DNA of 64,000 nt from Chitinivibrionales bacterium (GCA_028278335.1 JANQEN010000063.1:18497-82496), one strand, 5' to 3'. Positions 41,555 through 51,038 are shown, numbered from the stretch's first letter. Program-made: numbers and translations. Notes: generated by a model not told the origin, from the sequence alone.

Positions 41555-43510
41555 ATGAACTTAAAAGTTACCTCTCTAAAGATGAAGATTATTGTCGGTG
41601 CTGCGCTTATTATGATTGGCTGTATTGGCAGCTACGTTCTTTTTAGTGCATTCATTCAAAGTAAGCGAGAAAAGGTGACTGATGCGAATATTAGTCAGAT
41701 CTATGACAATGTCCGTCTTGACAATCAAGATTTTCATATCAACTTGGTTGAAAAATCCTGTAAGAAACTCTATCACTTAGATGAGCTTTACACCTTTGTA
41801 AATGCTCCTCAAGCGAGTAGTGATATTGTTATTCGTGGTATGTACCTATCCATTGAAAAAAGTTGCAACCCCTCTCGACTCATTATAATAGATACAAATT
41901 TAAAACCCCTTTTAATTGAAAAAGGGACCGATGTTACTGATTTACCACCCTCCTTTTATGAGACAACCTGCTTGGTCAACCTTACGGCAAAGGCAAAGGA
42001 GACCTGGGAATATGAGGGATGTCTGATTAATTTCGAAGGTGATCTGGTGTTTATCGTCATTACTGCAATTTTTAATGATAATGATGAGGCAATTGGCTAC
42101 ATTGTTGTTACTCTCCCTGGAGATATTCTTGCCAAGACTCTTTCGGAAAAGATTGATTGCCCGGTAGCATTCGTAAGTAAAGACGGCTCCCTAGCCGGAT
42201 CTTCAAATAGTGACCTCTATTCACCAAAGACACTAAAAAAACTCAATGCCATTAAGGATTGCGAAAGCGGTGTATTGCAGAAGGATAAAAAGGCCTATCT
42301 GACCCATTCAATTTTTATCAATGATCCCTATGACAACTTTATCGGTAAATGTTTTGTGAGTAAAGACTTCACCGATGCCTACAGAGCAACCCGTGTTATG
42401 TCACTGATACAAAAATTATCCATAATTGCAATAATTATTGTTTCACTGGGCCTTCTTTCTACCTTCCTCACCATACTTTTTAAACCTCTGGGTGAAGTTG
42501 TTGCTGTTTTAAAAGATATAGCCCAGGGTGAAGGTGATTTAACAAAACGGATCGCAATTACAGGCAAGGATGAAGTGGCGGAACTCTCCTCCTGGTTCAA
42601 CACCTTTATTGAAAAGTTACAGGAAATAATTAGCGAGATTACCAACAGTGCAACTCAGGTATTTAACTCCTCTCAAGAGCTGGCCGGATCATCAAATCAG
42701 ATTGCCAGTAAAACCTCTGAGGTCTCCTCACGAACTGAGAAGGTGTCCCAAGCCACACAACAGGCCACCGATAACGTGGATTCGGTTTCTGGGGCAGCAA
42801 CGGAGATGTCTGCTTCTGTATCCTCTGTAGCAACAGCCATTGAGGAGATGAGTGCGACGCTCAATGAGGTAGCCAAGAGCTGTCAGAAGGAGTCAGAGAT
42901 TGCTGCAGAGGCTAATACTCAAACCCAGTCTACACAAGAAAAAATGGACAAACTGGGAACAACCTCAAAGGAGATCACAAAAATTATTGAGGTCATTAAT
43001 GATATAGCAGACCAGACAAATCTCTTGGCATTAAATGCCACCATTGAAGCAGCCTCTGCTGGAGAAGCGGGTAAAGGATTTGCCGTGGTTGCCAATGAGG
43101 TTAAAGAGTTGGCAAAGCAGACTGCACAGGCAACCTCGGAGATCGAAGAACAGATCCAGGAAATGCAACTCATCAGTATTGACTCAATTCAGTCGATAAA
43201 GGTTATTTCCAATATCATTCATGAGGTCAATATGATATCGCAGACCATCGTCTCTGCTGTGGAAGAGCAATCAGCAACGATCAACGAGATTGCCAGCAAT
43301 GTTACCAATGCAAGTACTGCTGCAGATGAAATTGCACGGAATGTTCATAGCACAGCCAATGATCTTTCGAGCATCTCCTCCAATATCACCACGGTCAATA
43401 CTGATGTTGGAGAAACAGCTAGCGGTGCAGAGCACATAAAGGACAACACGCAAAAGCTCCGTTTACTTGCGGAAGGCCTAAAACGTATTGTTAGTCAGTT
43501 TAAGATGTAA
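41555..43510 (+). CDS. Methyl-accepting chemotaxis protein with periplasmic CACHE-type sensor
   Basis: 651 residues. TM1 at about 12-34, a periplasmic ligand-binding region of about 250 residues (FIQSKREKV through [17 protein letters not shown], single/double CACHE-like, with [19 protein letters not shown]), TM2 near 288-311, a HAMP domain ([20 protein letters not shown], then LTKRIAI) and the signalling domain with tip [20 protein letters not shown] near 485. The conserved Glu that contacts CheA/CheW is present. No other chemotaxis gene is nearby; the ligand is unknown. Confidence 0.93.
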   Translation: MNLKVTSLKMKIIVGAALIMIGCIGSYVLFSAFIQSKREKVTDANISQIYDNVRLDNQDFHINLVEKSCKKLYHLDELYTFVNAPQASSDIVIRGMYLSIEKSCNPSRLIIIDTNLKPLLIEKGTDVTDLPPSFYETTCLVNLTAKAKETWEYEGCLINFEGDLVFIVITAIFNDNDEAIGYIVVTLPGDILAKTLSEKIDCPVAFVSKDGSLAGSSNSDLYSPKTLKKLNAIKDCESGVLQKDKKAYLTHSIFINDPYDNFIGKCFVSKDFTDAYRATRVMSLIQKLSIIAIIIVSLGLLSTFLTILFKPLGEVVAVLKDIAQGEGDLTKRIAITGKDEVAELSSWFNTFIEKLQEIISEITNSATQVFNSSQELAGSSNQIASKTSEVSSRTEKVSQATQQATDNVDSVSGAATEMSASVSSVATAIEEMSATLNEVAKSCQKESEIAAEANTQTQSTQEKMDKLGTTSKEITKIIEVINDIADQTNLLALNATIEAASAGEAGKGFAVVANEVKELAKQTAQATSEIEEQIQEMQLISIDSIQSIKVISNIIHEVNMISQTIVSAVEEQSATINEIASNVTNASTAADEIARNVHSTANDLSSISSNITTVNTDVGETASGAEHIKDNTQKLRLLAEGLKRIVSQFKM

Positions 43511-43611
43511 CTTATAGTTATGATGTAGAATATAGGTATATGGAAGGGTCTCTCCCCCTCTCATCAAACTCGCACATACATCGATAGTTAAAAAGCCGAT
43601 GTTGCAATCAA

Positions 43612-44115
43612 CTACTCGTCCATTGCTATTCGAACAATCTCACCATAGTAGATACGATGATAATCCTTTTGGGGATATTGCTTCTCGATATCAGAATCGA
43701 GAAATCCCTTTGGATCCATATCTTGCCAGTAGCTCTTTTTACACTCCAACACCAATTGGGCCTCTTTAAAAGAGGGTGCTTCAACTGAGGCTGATTCAAC
43801 AACAGTCAATCCAGCCTCTGCAATTTTATCACCATCACGACCAGAGCGCGTACCTAAAATATTGAGAGCAGCTTTATAGGTATCATCAAAGGCACAAATC
43901 GTAAAGGTTGGAAACTTTTCCATGAACTCATAGGTGTACCGATTAGGTCGTACCACTACCTGTACAAAGGGTTTATGCCACATGCCACCTATACTACCCC
44001 AGGCAATAGTCATAGCATTATGGTTCTGCATATCACCGGATGTCAAAGCAAACCACTTTTTTAACCATAGGGATATGGGTTTTTCCATAAAATCATGAAC
44101 AGAAATCTCTTTCAT
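43612..44115 (-). CDS. Flavin reductase-like FMN-binding protein
   Basis: 167 residues from the ATG at 44115 (AGGAGAT upstream). SGDMQNHNAMTIAWGSIGGMWHKPFVQVVVRPNRYTYEFM is the start of the FMN-binding split-barrel fold, with TICAFDDTYKAALNILGTRSGRDGDK in the flavin-reductase pattern. It probably uses NAD(P)H to reduce flavin or carries FMN. Single gene, with divergent spacing to the CARDB lipoprotein. Confidence 0.85.
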   Translation of the reverse strand: MKEISVHDFMEKPISLWLKKWFALTSGDMQNHNAMTIAWGSIGGMWHKPFVQVVVRPNRYTYEFMEKFPTFTICAFDDTYKAALNILGTRSGRDGDKIAEAGLTVVESASVEAPSFKEAQLVLECKKSYWQDMDPKGFLDSDIEKQYPQKDYHRIYYGEIVRIAMDE

Positions 44116-44275
44116 AGTATCTCCTTTTTGTGATACTATAAAATAACATTGCGCCACAACTTCTTGTCATGAATACACTGGGCATATTATTTTCTATTAC
44201 TGATGTTATTATTTTATGAAAAGGATTAAACACATAGGACCAATTTAGCGTGTATCATTGTCATTAGGAGGATAT

Positions 44276-44698
44276 ATGAAAAATCTTGCCTTGCTAATAC
44301 TGTCACTCTGGATCGCTGTAACTGTTCTAAGTTGTAAGCCTAAAAAACCTGATCTTATCGTAAAGCACTTAGAGTTTGTCTGGGACGAAGAAAACAAAAT
44401 TGCTGTTGCAGAAATTACCAACATTGGTGGTGCCGAGGCAACAAATGTAGAAGTTCTCTTTCATGGGGTCGAGGAACCGGTATCAAAGAGCAATGTTCCG
44501 CAAATCACGCAAACTATTCCCTCTTTAGCAAAAGGGAAATCAATTACCTTGAAGGCTGACTTTTCCACAGTGTCTCACCCAGCCAACTATCAGCTTAAAT
44601 ATCTTTACAAAGTTACCCTACTTGCTGATCCCTCTGATGCCATTGTAGAAATCGATGAGAATAATAATGGCTTTGAGAAGGAGACACCGCTGTTATAA
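44276..44698 (+). CDS. Small CARDB-domain lipoprotein
   Basis: 140 residues from the ATG at 44276 (TTAGGAGG upstream). Lipobox VLSCKPKK, then a single CARDB Ig-like domain: DLIVKHLEFVWDEENKIAVA, EITNIGGAEATNVEVLF, ITLKADF and the closing DPSDAIVEIDENNNGFEK. A cell-surface or periplasmic adhesion/binding module; no partner nearby. Confidence 0.85.
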   Translation: MKNLALLILSLWIAVTVLSCKPKKPDLIVKHLEFVWDEENKIAVAEITNIGGAEATNVEVLFHGVEEPVSKSNVPQITQTIPSLAKGKSITLKADFSTVSHPANYQLKYLYKVTLLADPSDAIVEIDENNNGFEKETPLL

Positions 44699-44779
44699 AA
44701 TCATTCTAAAATTTGTATTTATTCACTAAAATTGATTATATCAATTGATCTTTTATGTTAAGATTTTTTTGTGATTTAA

Positions 44780-44984
44780 CCCAGATTATGCAATGGGAAG
44801 TAGCGCAGAAACACACCACGACTTTGACCGGATGTACGCTTGGGAAGTAGCCTGTAACCCTATGCCCATTAAGACTTTCAGGCTTTTCGGCCATATCACC
44901 TTGTGGATATGCCCTTCAAAGCCTTCGAGTCTTACTAAATCATAATCTTGCACTTATGCATCTACTCCTACTGCATAGTCTGGG
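44780..44984 (+). repeat. Family B nested palindromic repeat, copy 2 (205 bp)
   Basis: Shares with copy 1 the ends CCCAGATTATGCA and GCATAGTCTGGG, the inner AAGACTTTCAGG / CCTTCGAGTCTT arms and the central CATATCACCTTGTGGATATG hairpin. It carries about 41 extra bases on the left side (around 44818-44858), so the two copies differ by an indel inside one arm. Confidence 0.85.
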
Positions 44985-45030
44985 TTTTAGAATCGTCGTT
45001 TCTTTATCTGTAGCAGCTTTATTTTTTATC

Positions 45031-45143
45031 TTTTGCGCGAGGGATGTGTAAGGTGCAAAGCAGTGTTTTGGCGAATGCCAAAATACCGAAGCGAACGCGG
45101 AGCCTGAAGCAGCCCGACCTGAGCTTGCGAAGGTCGCGCCCAA
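45031..45143 (+). repeat. Family C GC-rich repeat, copy 1
   Basis: About 112 bp beginning TTTTGCGCGAGGGA and ending GTCGCGCCCAA, ends complementary. Internal hairpin GTGTTTTGGC-GAAT-GCCAAAATAC, then a GCGAACGCGGAGCC block. Very GC-rich against an AT-rich setting. Other copies are at 45753 and 60888, all in the same orientation. Short open frames across it come from the repeat. Confidence 0.85.
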
Positions 45144-45366
45144 ATAAATATTTATCCTTTATGAATCATATGTTTTCATCATCTCATTTAAAACCATAGC
45201 ATTACCAGGATTTTATTGCGATATTCGGATATTATTTTAAAATTATTTCATTTATCCTCATTTTTTAATACAATTTTTATTTTTTTGGATTATATTATGA
45301 GAGCACATCATTATCCGAGTTTAAGCAAACATCCTTTCACCTAAAGTAATGCAATGGAGATCATTC

Positions 45367-45567
45367 ATGGCAAAATTACTGTTTCCGGGAAGAGTTCCAA
45401 TCAATCTGAGACGGGAAAACATCAAATTAAAAACCTGTCTTTTCTGCGGTGCATCATTAAACCAACCAAACCTAAGCAAACGACTACGATGCTCCGAGTG
45501 TGGCAGAGAAAATATCAATCCCGATTTAGAGGATACCCATCAGATTGAGATTGAACAATTTTCCTAG
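45367..45567 (+). CDS. Small zinc-ribbon protein
   Basis: 66 residues from the ATG at 45367 with GGAG upstream. CLFCGASL and CSECGREN are two CxxC knuckles 20 residues apart, followed by an acidic tail. The N-terminus MAKLLFPGRVPINLRRENIK is basic. It may bind zinc and RNA or protein; flanked on both sides by family C repeats. Confidence 0.6.
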   Translation: MAKLLFPGRVPINLRRENIKLKTCLFCGASLNQPNLSKRLRCSECGRENINPDLEDTHQIEIEQFS

Positions 45568-45752
45568 GTAATTTTTGATTTAAAAATCAGACCCTAATCT
45601 ATTAATACTTTAATAGTCTTGTCAGTTATTTGCTATTGATTGCAAATAACTCAAAATTGGTTTAAAAGTATCAATCACATGATATGATTATTGGTTCACG
45701 CAAATAGCTATCACGATAAAGATTTACTCTCTAATTTAGAGGTATCTTTTTC

Positions 45753-45864
45753 TTTTGCGCGAGGGATACGAAAGGTGCGAAGCAGTGTTTTGGTGAATGC
45801 CAAAACACCGAAGCGAACGCGGAGCCTGGAGCAGCCCGACCCGAGCCTGCGAGGGACGCGCCCA
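45753..45864 (+). repeat. Family C GC-rich repeat, copy 2
   Basis: About 112 bp, TTTTGCGCGAGGGA to GACGCGCCCA; internal hairpin GTGTTTTGGT-GAAT-GCCAAAACAC. The remainder of the 320-bp gap before the SOD gene is AT-rich with nothing recognised. Confidence 0.85.
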
Positions 45865-45888
45865 TATCAAATAAATATAAAGTCTGAT

Positions 45889-46641
45889 CTATTTTTTCTT
45901 CATCATCACAAAGTTTGACTCTGCAAATTGCCAATTGATCAGATTATTCAGAAAAGCATCGACATATTTTTCTCTGTCCGCTCCATAATCCATGTAATAG
46001 GAATGCTCCCAAATATCAATCCCAAAGAGTGGTGGATAAGGTGAAGGGACTGGCGACTCACTGTATTTTGTTCGTATAATTTGTAAATCATACTTCACTT
46101 GAACAAGCCAGACCCACCCAATACCAAGTTGCATAGACTTCTCTTTAAAGGCCTTCTTAAAATTATCAATCGACCCATATACTTGAACGACCCGTTTGCT
46201 CAGTTGACTTTTTACAGGAGGCAAAATCCCGCCCTTTGGCTTCATACTCTGCCAATAGAAGTTGTGGTTCCAAAGAAGGGTCGAAAAATTGTGTAGTGCA
46301 TCTTCGAGTAAAATCCCACCACGGGTCTTTTGAATGAGATCAACCAATTCACGATTACTGTATTCAGGATTCTTTCTCAAATAACCAGTTAACCTCTTAT
46401 AATATGCTAAATGGTGGTCATTGTAATGCTGCTTCACGGTTTTTTCAGAAATATAGGGTGCCAAGGCTGAAGTTTCATAGGGAAGCTTAACAAGGGGTAT
46501 GTTCCTCTTTATCAACGCTTCAATATCTTCTTTGGCAAATGTTTTAAGATTGAGTGCATGCATCGCAGCAAAACTTCCCCCGGCAAGGGTCATTAACTTG
46601 ATGAAATCCCTTCGCTTTGTTTCTGTTCTATTGTGAATCAT
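45889..46641 (-). CDS. Tat-exported Fe/Mn superoxide dismutase
   Basis: 250 residues. N-terminal twin-arginine signal (KRRDFIKLMTLAGGSFAAMH), then the Fe/Mn-SOD fold: LPYETSALAPYISEKTVKQHYNDHH (first His ligand), LLWNHNFYW (second His) and DIWEHSYYMDYGADREKYVD (Asp and third His). It removes superoxide, here outside the cytoplasm, presumably loaded with metal before export. The start at ATG 46641 follows AAGGAGAGG; a GTG one codon earlier is possible. Confidence 0.92.
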   Translation of the reverse strand: MIHNRTETKRRDFIKLMTLAGGSFAAMHALNLKTFAKEDIEALIKRNIPLVKLPYETSALAPYISEKTVKQHYNDHHLAYYKRLTGYLRKNPEYSNRELVDLIQKTRGGILLEDALHNFSTLLWNHNFYWQSMKPKGGILPPVKSQLSKRVVQVYGSIDNFKKAFKEKSMQLGIGWVWLVQVKYDLQIIRTKYSESPVPSPYPPLFGIDIWEHSYYMDYGADREKYVDAFLNNLINWQFAESNFVMMKKK

Positions 46642-46693
46642 CACACCTCTCCTTAAAGAATTATAATTTAATAAAAATCACTACTAAACATTG

Positions 46694-47695
46694 TTACTTA
46701 GTTGACTGCCATACAAAAGTACCCTGAGGGTTTATATAGCCCCAGGTATTTCCCTTTGTAACCTGTGCAAGACCATTGGTAAATACTGTAGTCACTTGAT
46801 CAAAGGCGTAGTCGATCACGACCTCACCCTGAGTATTAATAAATCCATATTGTTGTCCATTAAAAACAGCTGCACGAAATTGATGAAAATCACCGGGTTC
46901 ATAATCGAATTTCGTAACAAAGGAGTAGTCACCGGCTAAACCGATATATCCCCATTTTCCAGTTTTTTTAACCACAGCAAAACAGGATTGCGAAAACATA
47001 TGGACATCCTCAAACTGGAAAGCAATTACCTTAGTACCAGTTGTATCAATAAAACCCCATACTCCGCTGGAATCAACCGGTCCTCGGTTGTGATCAAAGC
47101 CCATGGCAGAATCATACTCTGCGGGGATCACCAGTGAGCCCAATACATTTATATACCCAAACTTTCCCGAAACTTTAACTGCTGCAAAGCCATCATGAAA
47201 ATCATCGGCAAAACTAAAGCTTCCACTAAAGGCAGGTGAGCCTGAAGAATTAATAAAGGACCAATTTGCACCATTTCGAACGCGGGCAATCCCCTTTTTA
47301 AAGTCAAAGGCTTCATCATAGAGGTGATTGATAGATACTGTACCAGAATGATTGATATATCCCCACTTGCCATTGGCCTTAACTGCAGCAAATCCCTCTG
47401 AATAGGAACGGGTTTCATCAAATTGTGCAGAAACATAGGGAGTCCCGTTAGTATCGATGAACGCCCATTGTGATCCTATTTTCACAGCAGCACGATTCTC
47501 TGCAAAAGCTTTAGCCAAGTCAAATGAATTGGGTATCAATACATCACCCTTTTCATTAATATATCCCCATTTCCCACTCTGTTCTATGGGAAAAAGCTTC
47601 TCTCTACTTTGGTTATTCTGAGAATTATCAGAAGGATTTGAAACACAGGACATAAAAATCATACTAAAAAGGAGTAAAACCCCATATCTTTTCAT
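46694..47695 (-). CDS. WG-repeat lipoprotein
   Basis: 333 residues. Lipobox FMSCVSN near residue 17, then about 12 WG repeats (GKWGYINEKGDVLIPNSFD, SQWAFIDTNGTPYVSAQFD, GKWGYINHSGTVSINHLYD and so on, period about 22-24), the KWG beta-repeat family. Start at ATG 47695, with GGAG upstream; an ATG two codons earlier lies too close to that site. Surface-exposed binding role presumed. It ends 52 bp from the SOD start and may share its transcript. Confidence 0.9.
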   Translation of the reverse strand: MKRYGVLLLFSMIFMSCVSNPSDNSQNNQSREKLFPIEQSGKWGYINEKGDVLIPNSFDLAKAFAENRAAVKIGSQWAFIDTNGTPYVSAQFDETRSYSEGFAAVKANGKWGYINHSGTVSINHLYDEAFDFKKGIARVRNGANWSFINSSGSPAFSGSFSFADDFHDGFAAVKVSGKFGYINVLGSLVIPAEYDSAMGFDHNRGPVDSSGVWGFIDTTGTKVIAFQFEDVHMFSQSCFAVVKKTGKWGYIGLAGDYSFVTKFDYEPGDFHQFRAAVFNGQQYGFINTQGEVVIDYAFDQVTTVFTNGLAQVTKGNTWGYINPQGTFVWQSTK

Positions 47696-48056
47696 GCACA
47701 TACTCCAATGAACTTATAACATAATCGTTTTAATCAATATACATCAACTACACCCATCTTATTCAAAATATATAGCACCTTTAATGCCAATCTCTTTATT
47801 GTTGAATATTTTATTCATTTGTGAAATTGTACATATACATATATGCAGCACAGCTCCTAAGCGATTGATTACGAAAAACATCTCTGTATTGAAATACAAA
47901 ATGAATGAGCCCGCACTACCCAAATAAATAAGAATAGCAGTCGCAATTTTTTCTCTACTCCATCAGTGGTGTTTATTAATCCCATTATTTCGATGCAAGG
48001 ATCACCAATGGTATGCAATTTGCATTTAATAAATGATGAATACGAAGGGAGCAATT
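47696..48056. other. AT-rich divergent gap without recognised element
   Basis: About 360 bp between the WG-repeat gene (minus) and the Cys-rich lipoprotein (plus). I see no repeat family, RNA or dependable promoter; a minus-strand open frame across it has no ribosome site. Confidence 0.4.
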
Positions 48057-48368
48057 ATGGTTAATAAAAGTATAGGTCTATTAGCGGGAATAGCAATACT
48101 ACTCTTCTTACAAAGCTGTAGTGTTCAGAAGTCTACAGAATCAGAATCGAAATCACTTCAAAATTCCATTGAGTCGTACATTTTGGCAGGGAACTGTGGC
48201 ATATTTGGCGAAGGAAATGGCTGTCCTGTGCCAGAAAATGATAAATTGGATAAAGAAGATACCGGTGAAGCTCTGTTTTGTATGAAATGTGAAAATCGAG
48301 AAGACAAAAGCAAATGTTTAAAGGAATTCTGCGCAAGTGGTGTAGCAGCCTGCTGTAAAATGTTATAA
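48057..48368 (+). CDS. Small Cys-rich lipoprotein
   Basis: 103 residues from the ATG at 48057 (GGGAGC upstream). Signal with lipobox LFLQSCSV. The mature chain contains NCGIFGEGNGCPVPEN, FCMKCENREDKSKCLKEFC and ACCKML: nine further Cys after the lipobox Cys, suggesting disulfides or metal binding. Not recognised. Confidence 0.65.
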   Translation: MVNKSIGLLAGIAILLFLQSCSVQKSTESESKSLQNSIESYILAGNCGIFGEGNGCPVPENDKLDKEDTGEALFCMKCENREDKSKCLKEFCASGVAACCKML

Positions 48369-48380
48369 TGAACGGCAAGT

Positions 48381-48449
48381 AAAAATCAGTAGCATCTGGA
48401 AATGTGGGAGCGCGGCGAGGATTTGTTGATCTGGATGTTACTGATTTTT
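48381..48449 (+). terminator. Long-stem hairpin between the lipoprotein and bcp
   Basis: AAAAATCAGTAGCATC (48381-48396) pairs over 16 bp (one G-U) with GATGTTACTGATTTTT (48434-48449), enclosing 37 bases with a GCGCGG block; a T-rich run follows. It may end the upstream gene or act as a leader structure for bcp, 60 bp downstream. Confidence 0.55.
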
Positions 48450-48508
48450 ATTTTTCAAAGGAACGATGCAAACTTACATACCAATTGAAATATTGTAGGA
48501 GGGAAATC

Positions 48509-48967
48509 ATGCTATCTGTAGGAGATAAAGTACCGGAAATAACATTAAAAAACCAAGAGGACAAAGAGATATCTATCAAAGACTATGCGGGTAAATTTGT
48601 TGTCTATTATTTCTATCCTAAGGACAACACTCCCGGATGCACTTTAGAGGCTAATGAATTTACCGCACTTAAGGAGGCCTTTTCCAAGAAAAACAGTGTG
48701 GTCTTTGGCATTTCAAAGGATTCTGTAGCCTCCCATAAAAAGTTCTGTGACAAACAGAATCTCTCCATTCAATTATTGAGCGATCCCGAAAATAGTGTGA
48801 TTGAGAAATTTGGTGCTTGGCAATTGAAGAAGAATTATGGTAAAGAGTATATGGGAATCGTCCGCTCCACAGCACTTGTTGATCCTGATGGGGTTATTAT
48901 TAAAAAGTGGGATAAAGTAAAGGCAGCAGGACATGCACAGGAAGTTTTAGAGTCAATTCCTAGCTAA
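48509..48967 (+). CDS. bcp: Thiol peroxidase Bcp/PrxQ
   Basis: 152 residues from the ATG at 48509 (AGGAGGG upstream). Thioredoxin-fold peroxiredoxin reducing hydroperoxides: GDKVPEITLKNQ, YFYPKDNTPGCTLEANEF with peroxidatic Cys44, FGISKDSVASHKKF, LSDPENSVIEKFGAW and STALVDPDGVI. The nearby resolving Cys of many Bcp proteins (five residues later) is absent; a Cys in FCDKQN may serve instead. It is near the exported SOD gene, so this stretch has an oxidative-stress flavour. Confidence 0.95.
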   Translation: MLSVGDKVPEITLKNQEDKEISIKDYAGKFVVYYFYPKDNTPGCTLEANEFTALKEAFSKKNSVVFGISKDSVASHKKFCDKQNLSIQLLSDPENSVIEKFGAWQLKKNYGKEYMGIVRSTALVDPDGVIIKKWDKVKAAGHAQEVLESIPS

Positions 48968-48986
48968 TCCTTTACATTTCAATTAC

Positions 48987-50666
48987 TCAGTTTACAATCT
49001 CCTTTATGATCTCCTTTCCCAAGGTAGAGCGGGAAAGATTCTTTTGTGCAAAAAGAGATGCCCCCTGCACTTTTTTTGAAGAGGAAAAGAGATCCTTCAA
49101 TAAATTCAACTCCTTTACAAAAAACGATGTTTGTTCTTTATTCTTTGTACCCAAAGCGGTGATAATCCCACTGGAAAGAGCACGGGCATACTCCTCGGCA
49201 ATCCCAGTCTCATTGGGAAACTGGTCATATACTTCTTGAATCTCTTTGATCTTGACATAGGAGTCCTCAACAGAACCTGTTTCAGAGAGAAGGATAGAAC
49301 AGTTTCTGTACAGATATACCAATGAAAGTAGTATTTCACTATCCTCCTTAAAGGAGTTATGCATATCCCTTTGATGATCAATGAGATTGAGTAAGGCAGT
49401 CCTTTGATGCAATTGTGAAAAAGCGAGAGAAGCATTGGCATAGGTATATCCCAACTCGTGAAGCAATGCTCTACTCCCCTCCTCATTTGAACATAGCTCC
49501 TGTTGCATCCCTAACATATCAATTATACCTGTGACATTTTGATCTTTCCCAAAGGCAACAACCAGATTCCGTAATTCCTTTGCAACAGATTCTTTTTCAG
49601 CAGCTTCAAAACCGGGATACTGTTCCAATGATTTGATCTGCTTTCTTTGCAGCTCTTCTTTGCGTTGTGCAATCTCCTTTGTAAAAACTGCATCCTGAAC
49701 AACCCATTTAACAGAGCTTTTATTGGTAAGTGTAGAAAGCCAGCTCATCCATTTTTTTGACAAACTCTCCTGATTTTTTAAAAGCCAGGACAGGTACTCA
49801 ATTTCACTTGCTATCATTTCCCGATCATTATTGGTTATCCAGGTATCCAACCAAAGTAGTCGAGTTGCCAAGACCAGAGAACAAAAGGTTTCTCTAGATA
49901 ATTGGTCAATGCCAAGTCGAAAGGAGGCGATTCTAAAAAGCGGCTCAATCAACTCTTCTGAAAGATATTCCTTTCCATGTAAGCCAATACAACCAACTAA
50001 AAAGGCCAGATCATAGAGCTTGGGTCCATAAAAGCAGTACTCCCAATCAATGATGGCAATGGTATTATTATCTTGAATCAGGATGTTATGAGGATGTAAA
50101 TCGCCATGACAAAGGCGTGATTCCATATAGGGTAGATAGGCTAATAGATTTGATTGGACAAAGGAGATCACATTGTGAAGAGCCTCCTTTTCGTAATCCG
50201 AGTCATGCCAACTGGTAAGTCGATTTATAACTGTTTCTGGGATGATCTCCCGCCTTTCGATTGTAAAGGGAGTCTCACTATCGTCGGTAATTCGCTGTAA
50301 ACTGACCAAGCTATCAACAATACTACGCAATACTTTCTGATTTTTAACATGGTCAATGGTAAGCACCTCTTCCATTGATCGCAATTGATAGGATGTTGCA
50401 TCACTCTCTTGTGAAGCCCGGGCTTCTATGGTTTTCTCCGGTAAAAGAACAGATACTCCCTTTGAATCAAGAAAATGCATAATCTTTAATTCTTCAGCAA
50501 GAGCATCTTTACTATCGCCAACATGACAGGTCAGCAAGTAGTTCTTATCACCAGTTGTGATTTGATATCTTCGTATATCCAAACCTCCTTTACAGAGAAA
50601 GGGGCTTATTTCTAAATTTTCATCATCCAGGTCAAGCTGCTTTAGTATTCTCGAATCCATTTTCAT
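48987..50666 (-). CDS. APH-type kinase with C-terminal helical (TPR-like) extension
   Basis: 559 residues, ATG at 50666 after AAAAGGAC. The N-terminal ~290 residues are an aminoglycoside-phosphotransferase / choline-kinase fold: catalytic SRLCHGDLHPHNILI (HxDxxxxN) and IAIIDWEYCFYGPKLYDLAF (metal-binding Asp). The C-terminal ~250 residues are helical with TPR-like packing (LLHELGYTYANASLAFSQLH, ILLSLVYLYRNCSILLSETG). Substrate unknown; a sugar, amino alcohol or small-molecule kinase is likely. The fusion is unusual. Confidence 0.8.
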   Translation of the reverse strand: MKMDSRILKQLDLDDENLEISPFLCKGGLDIRRYQITTGDKNYLLTCHVGDSKDALAEELKIMHFLDSKGVSVLLPEKTIEARASQESDATSYQLRSMEEVLTIDHVKNQKVLRSIVDSLVSLQRITDDSETPFTIERREIIPETVINRLTSWHDSDYEKEALHNVISFVQSNLLAYLPYMESRLCHGDLHPHNILIQDNNTIAIIDWEYCFYGPKLYDLAFLVGCIGLHGKEYLSEELIEPLFRIASFRLGIDQLSRETFCSLVLATRLLWLDTWITNNDREMIASEIEYLSWLLKNQESLSKKWMSWLSTLTNKSSVKWVVQDAVFTKEIAQRKEELQRKQIKSLEQYPGFEAAEKESVAKELRNLVVAFGKDQNVTGIIDMLGMQQELCSNEEGSRALLHELGYTYANASLAFSQLHQRTALLNLIDHQRDMHNSFKEDSEILLSLVYLYRNCSILLSETGSVEDSYVKIKEIQEVYDQFPNETGIAEEYARALSSGIITALGTKNKEQTSFFVKELNLLKDLFSSSKKVQGASLFAQKNLSRSTLGKEIIKEIVN

Positions 50667-50812
50667 TTGCGTCCTTTTTAATTTGAGAAAAAATAGCATA
50701 GTAAATCAATTTTAATGCCAAACAAAAAGTGGGTTCTATGATTTATTTGCAGGGTTGTGTAGTGTTTGGGGTACAGTTATGTATAAAATTTAAATAACAA
50801 ATAAAAGCTTTC

Positions 50813-50952
50813 GGGGGGAAATCCCCCCGCAACAAGCTTCCTTCACCCCTTTTAACTGTTTGCAGCCATGAATACTGTTTCACCTAATCGGTGAACCAGT
50901 ATTCATGGGCAATCAGTAATAAATGTATTCAGGTGATCTTGTTGACTCCCCC
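50813..50952 (+). repeat. Family A structured palindromic repeat, copy 5
   Basis: 140 bp. Outer stem CAACAAG/CTTGTTG (changed on both sides from CAGCAAG/CTTGCTG). Inner stem CATGAATACTG/CAGTATTCATG is perfect, capped by TTCACC/GGTGAA. It lies between two minus-strand genes. Confidence 0.92.
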
Positions 50953-51038
50953 TTAAAATCCTCTAACAAAAATGTTTATAGCTTTATATGAAAAATTACT
51001 TTGACTCATCATACTTAATATCTCATAAAATGGAAAAC

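Noticed and set aside
45691..45934. Small proteins on both strands across family C copy 2 (and similar frames at 44940-45143 and 60838-61102)
   Set aside because: The similar frames arise from the shared GC-rich repeat, not from conserved coding; no ribosome sites.
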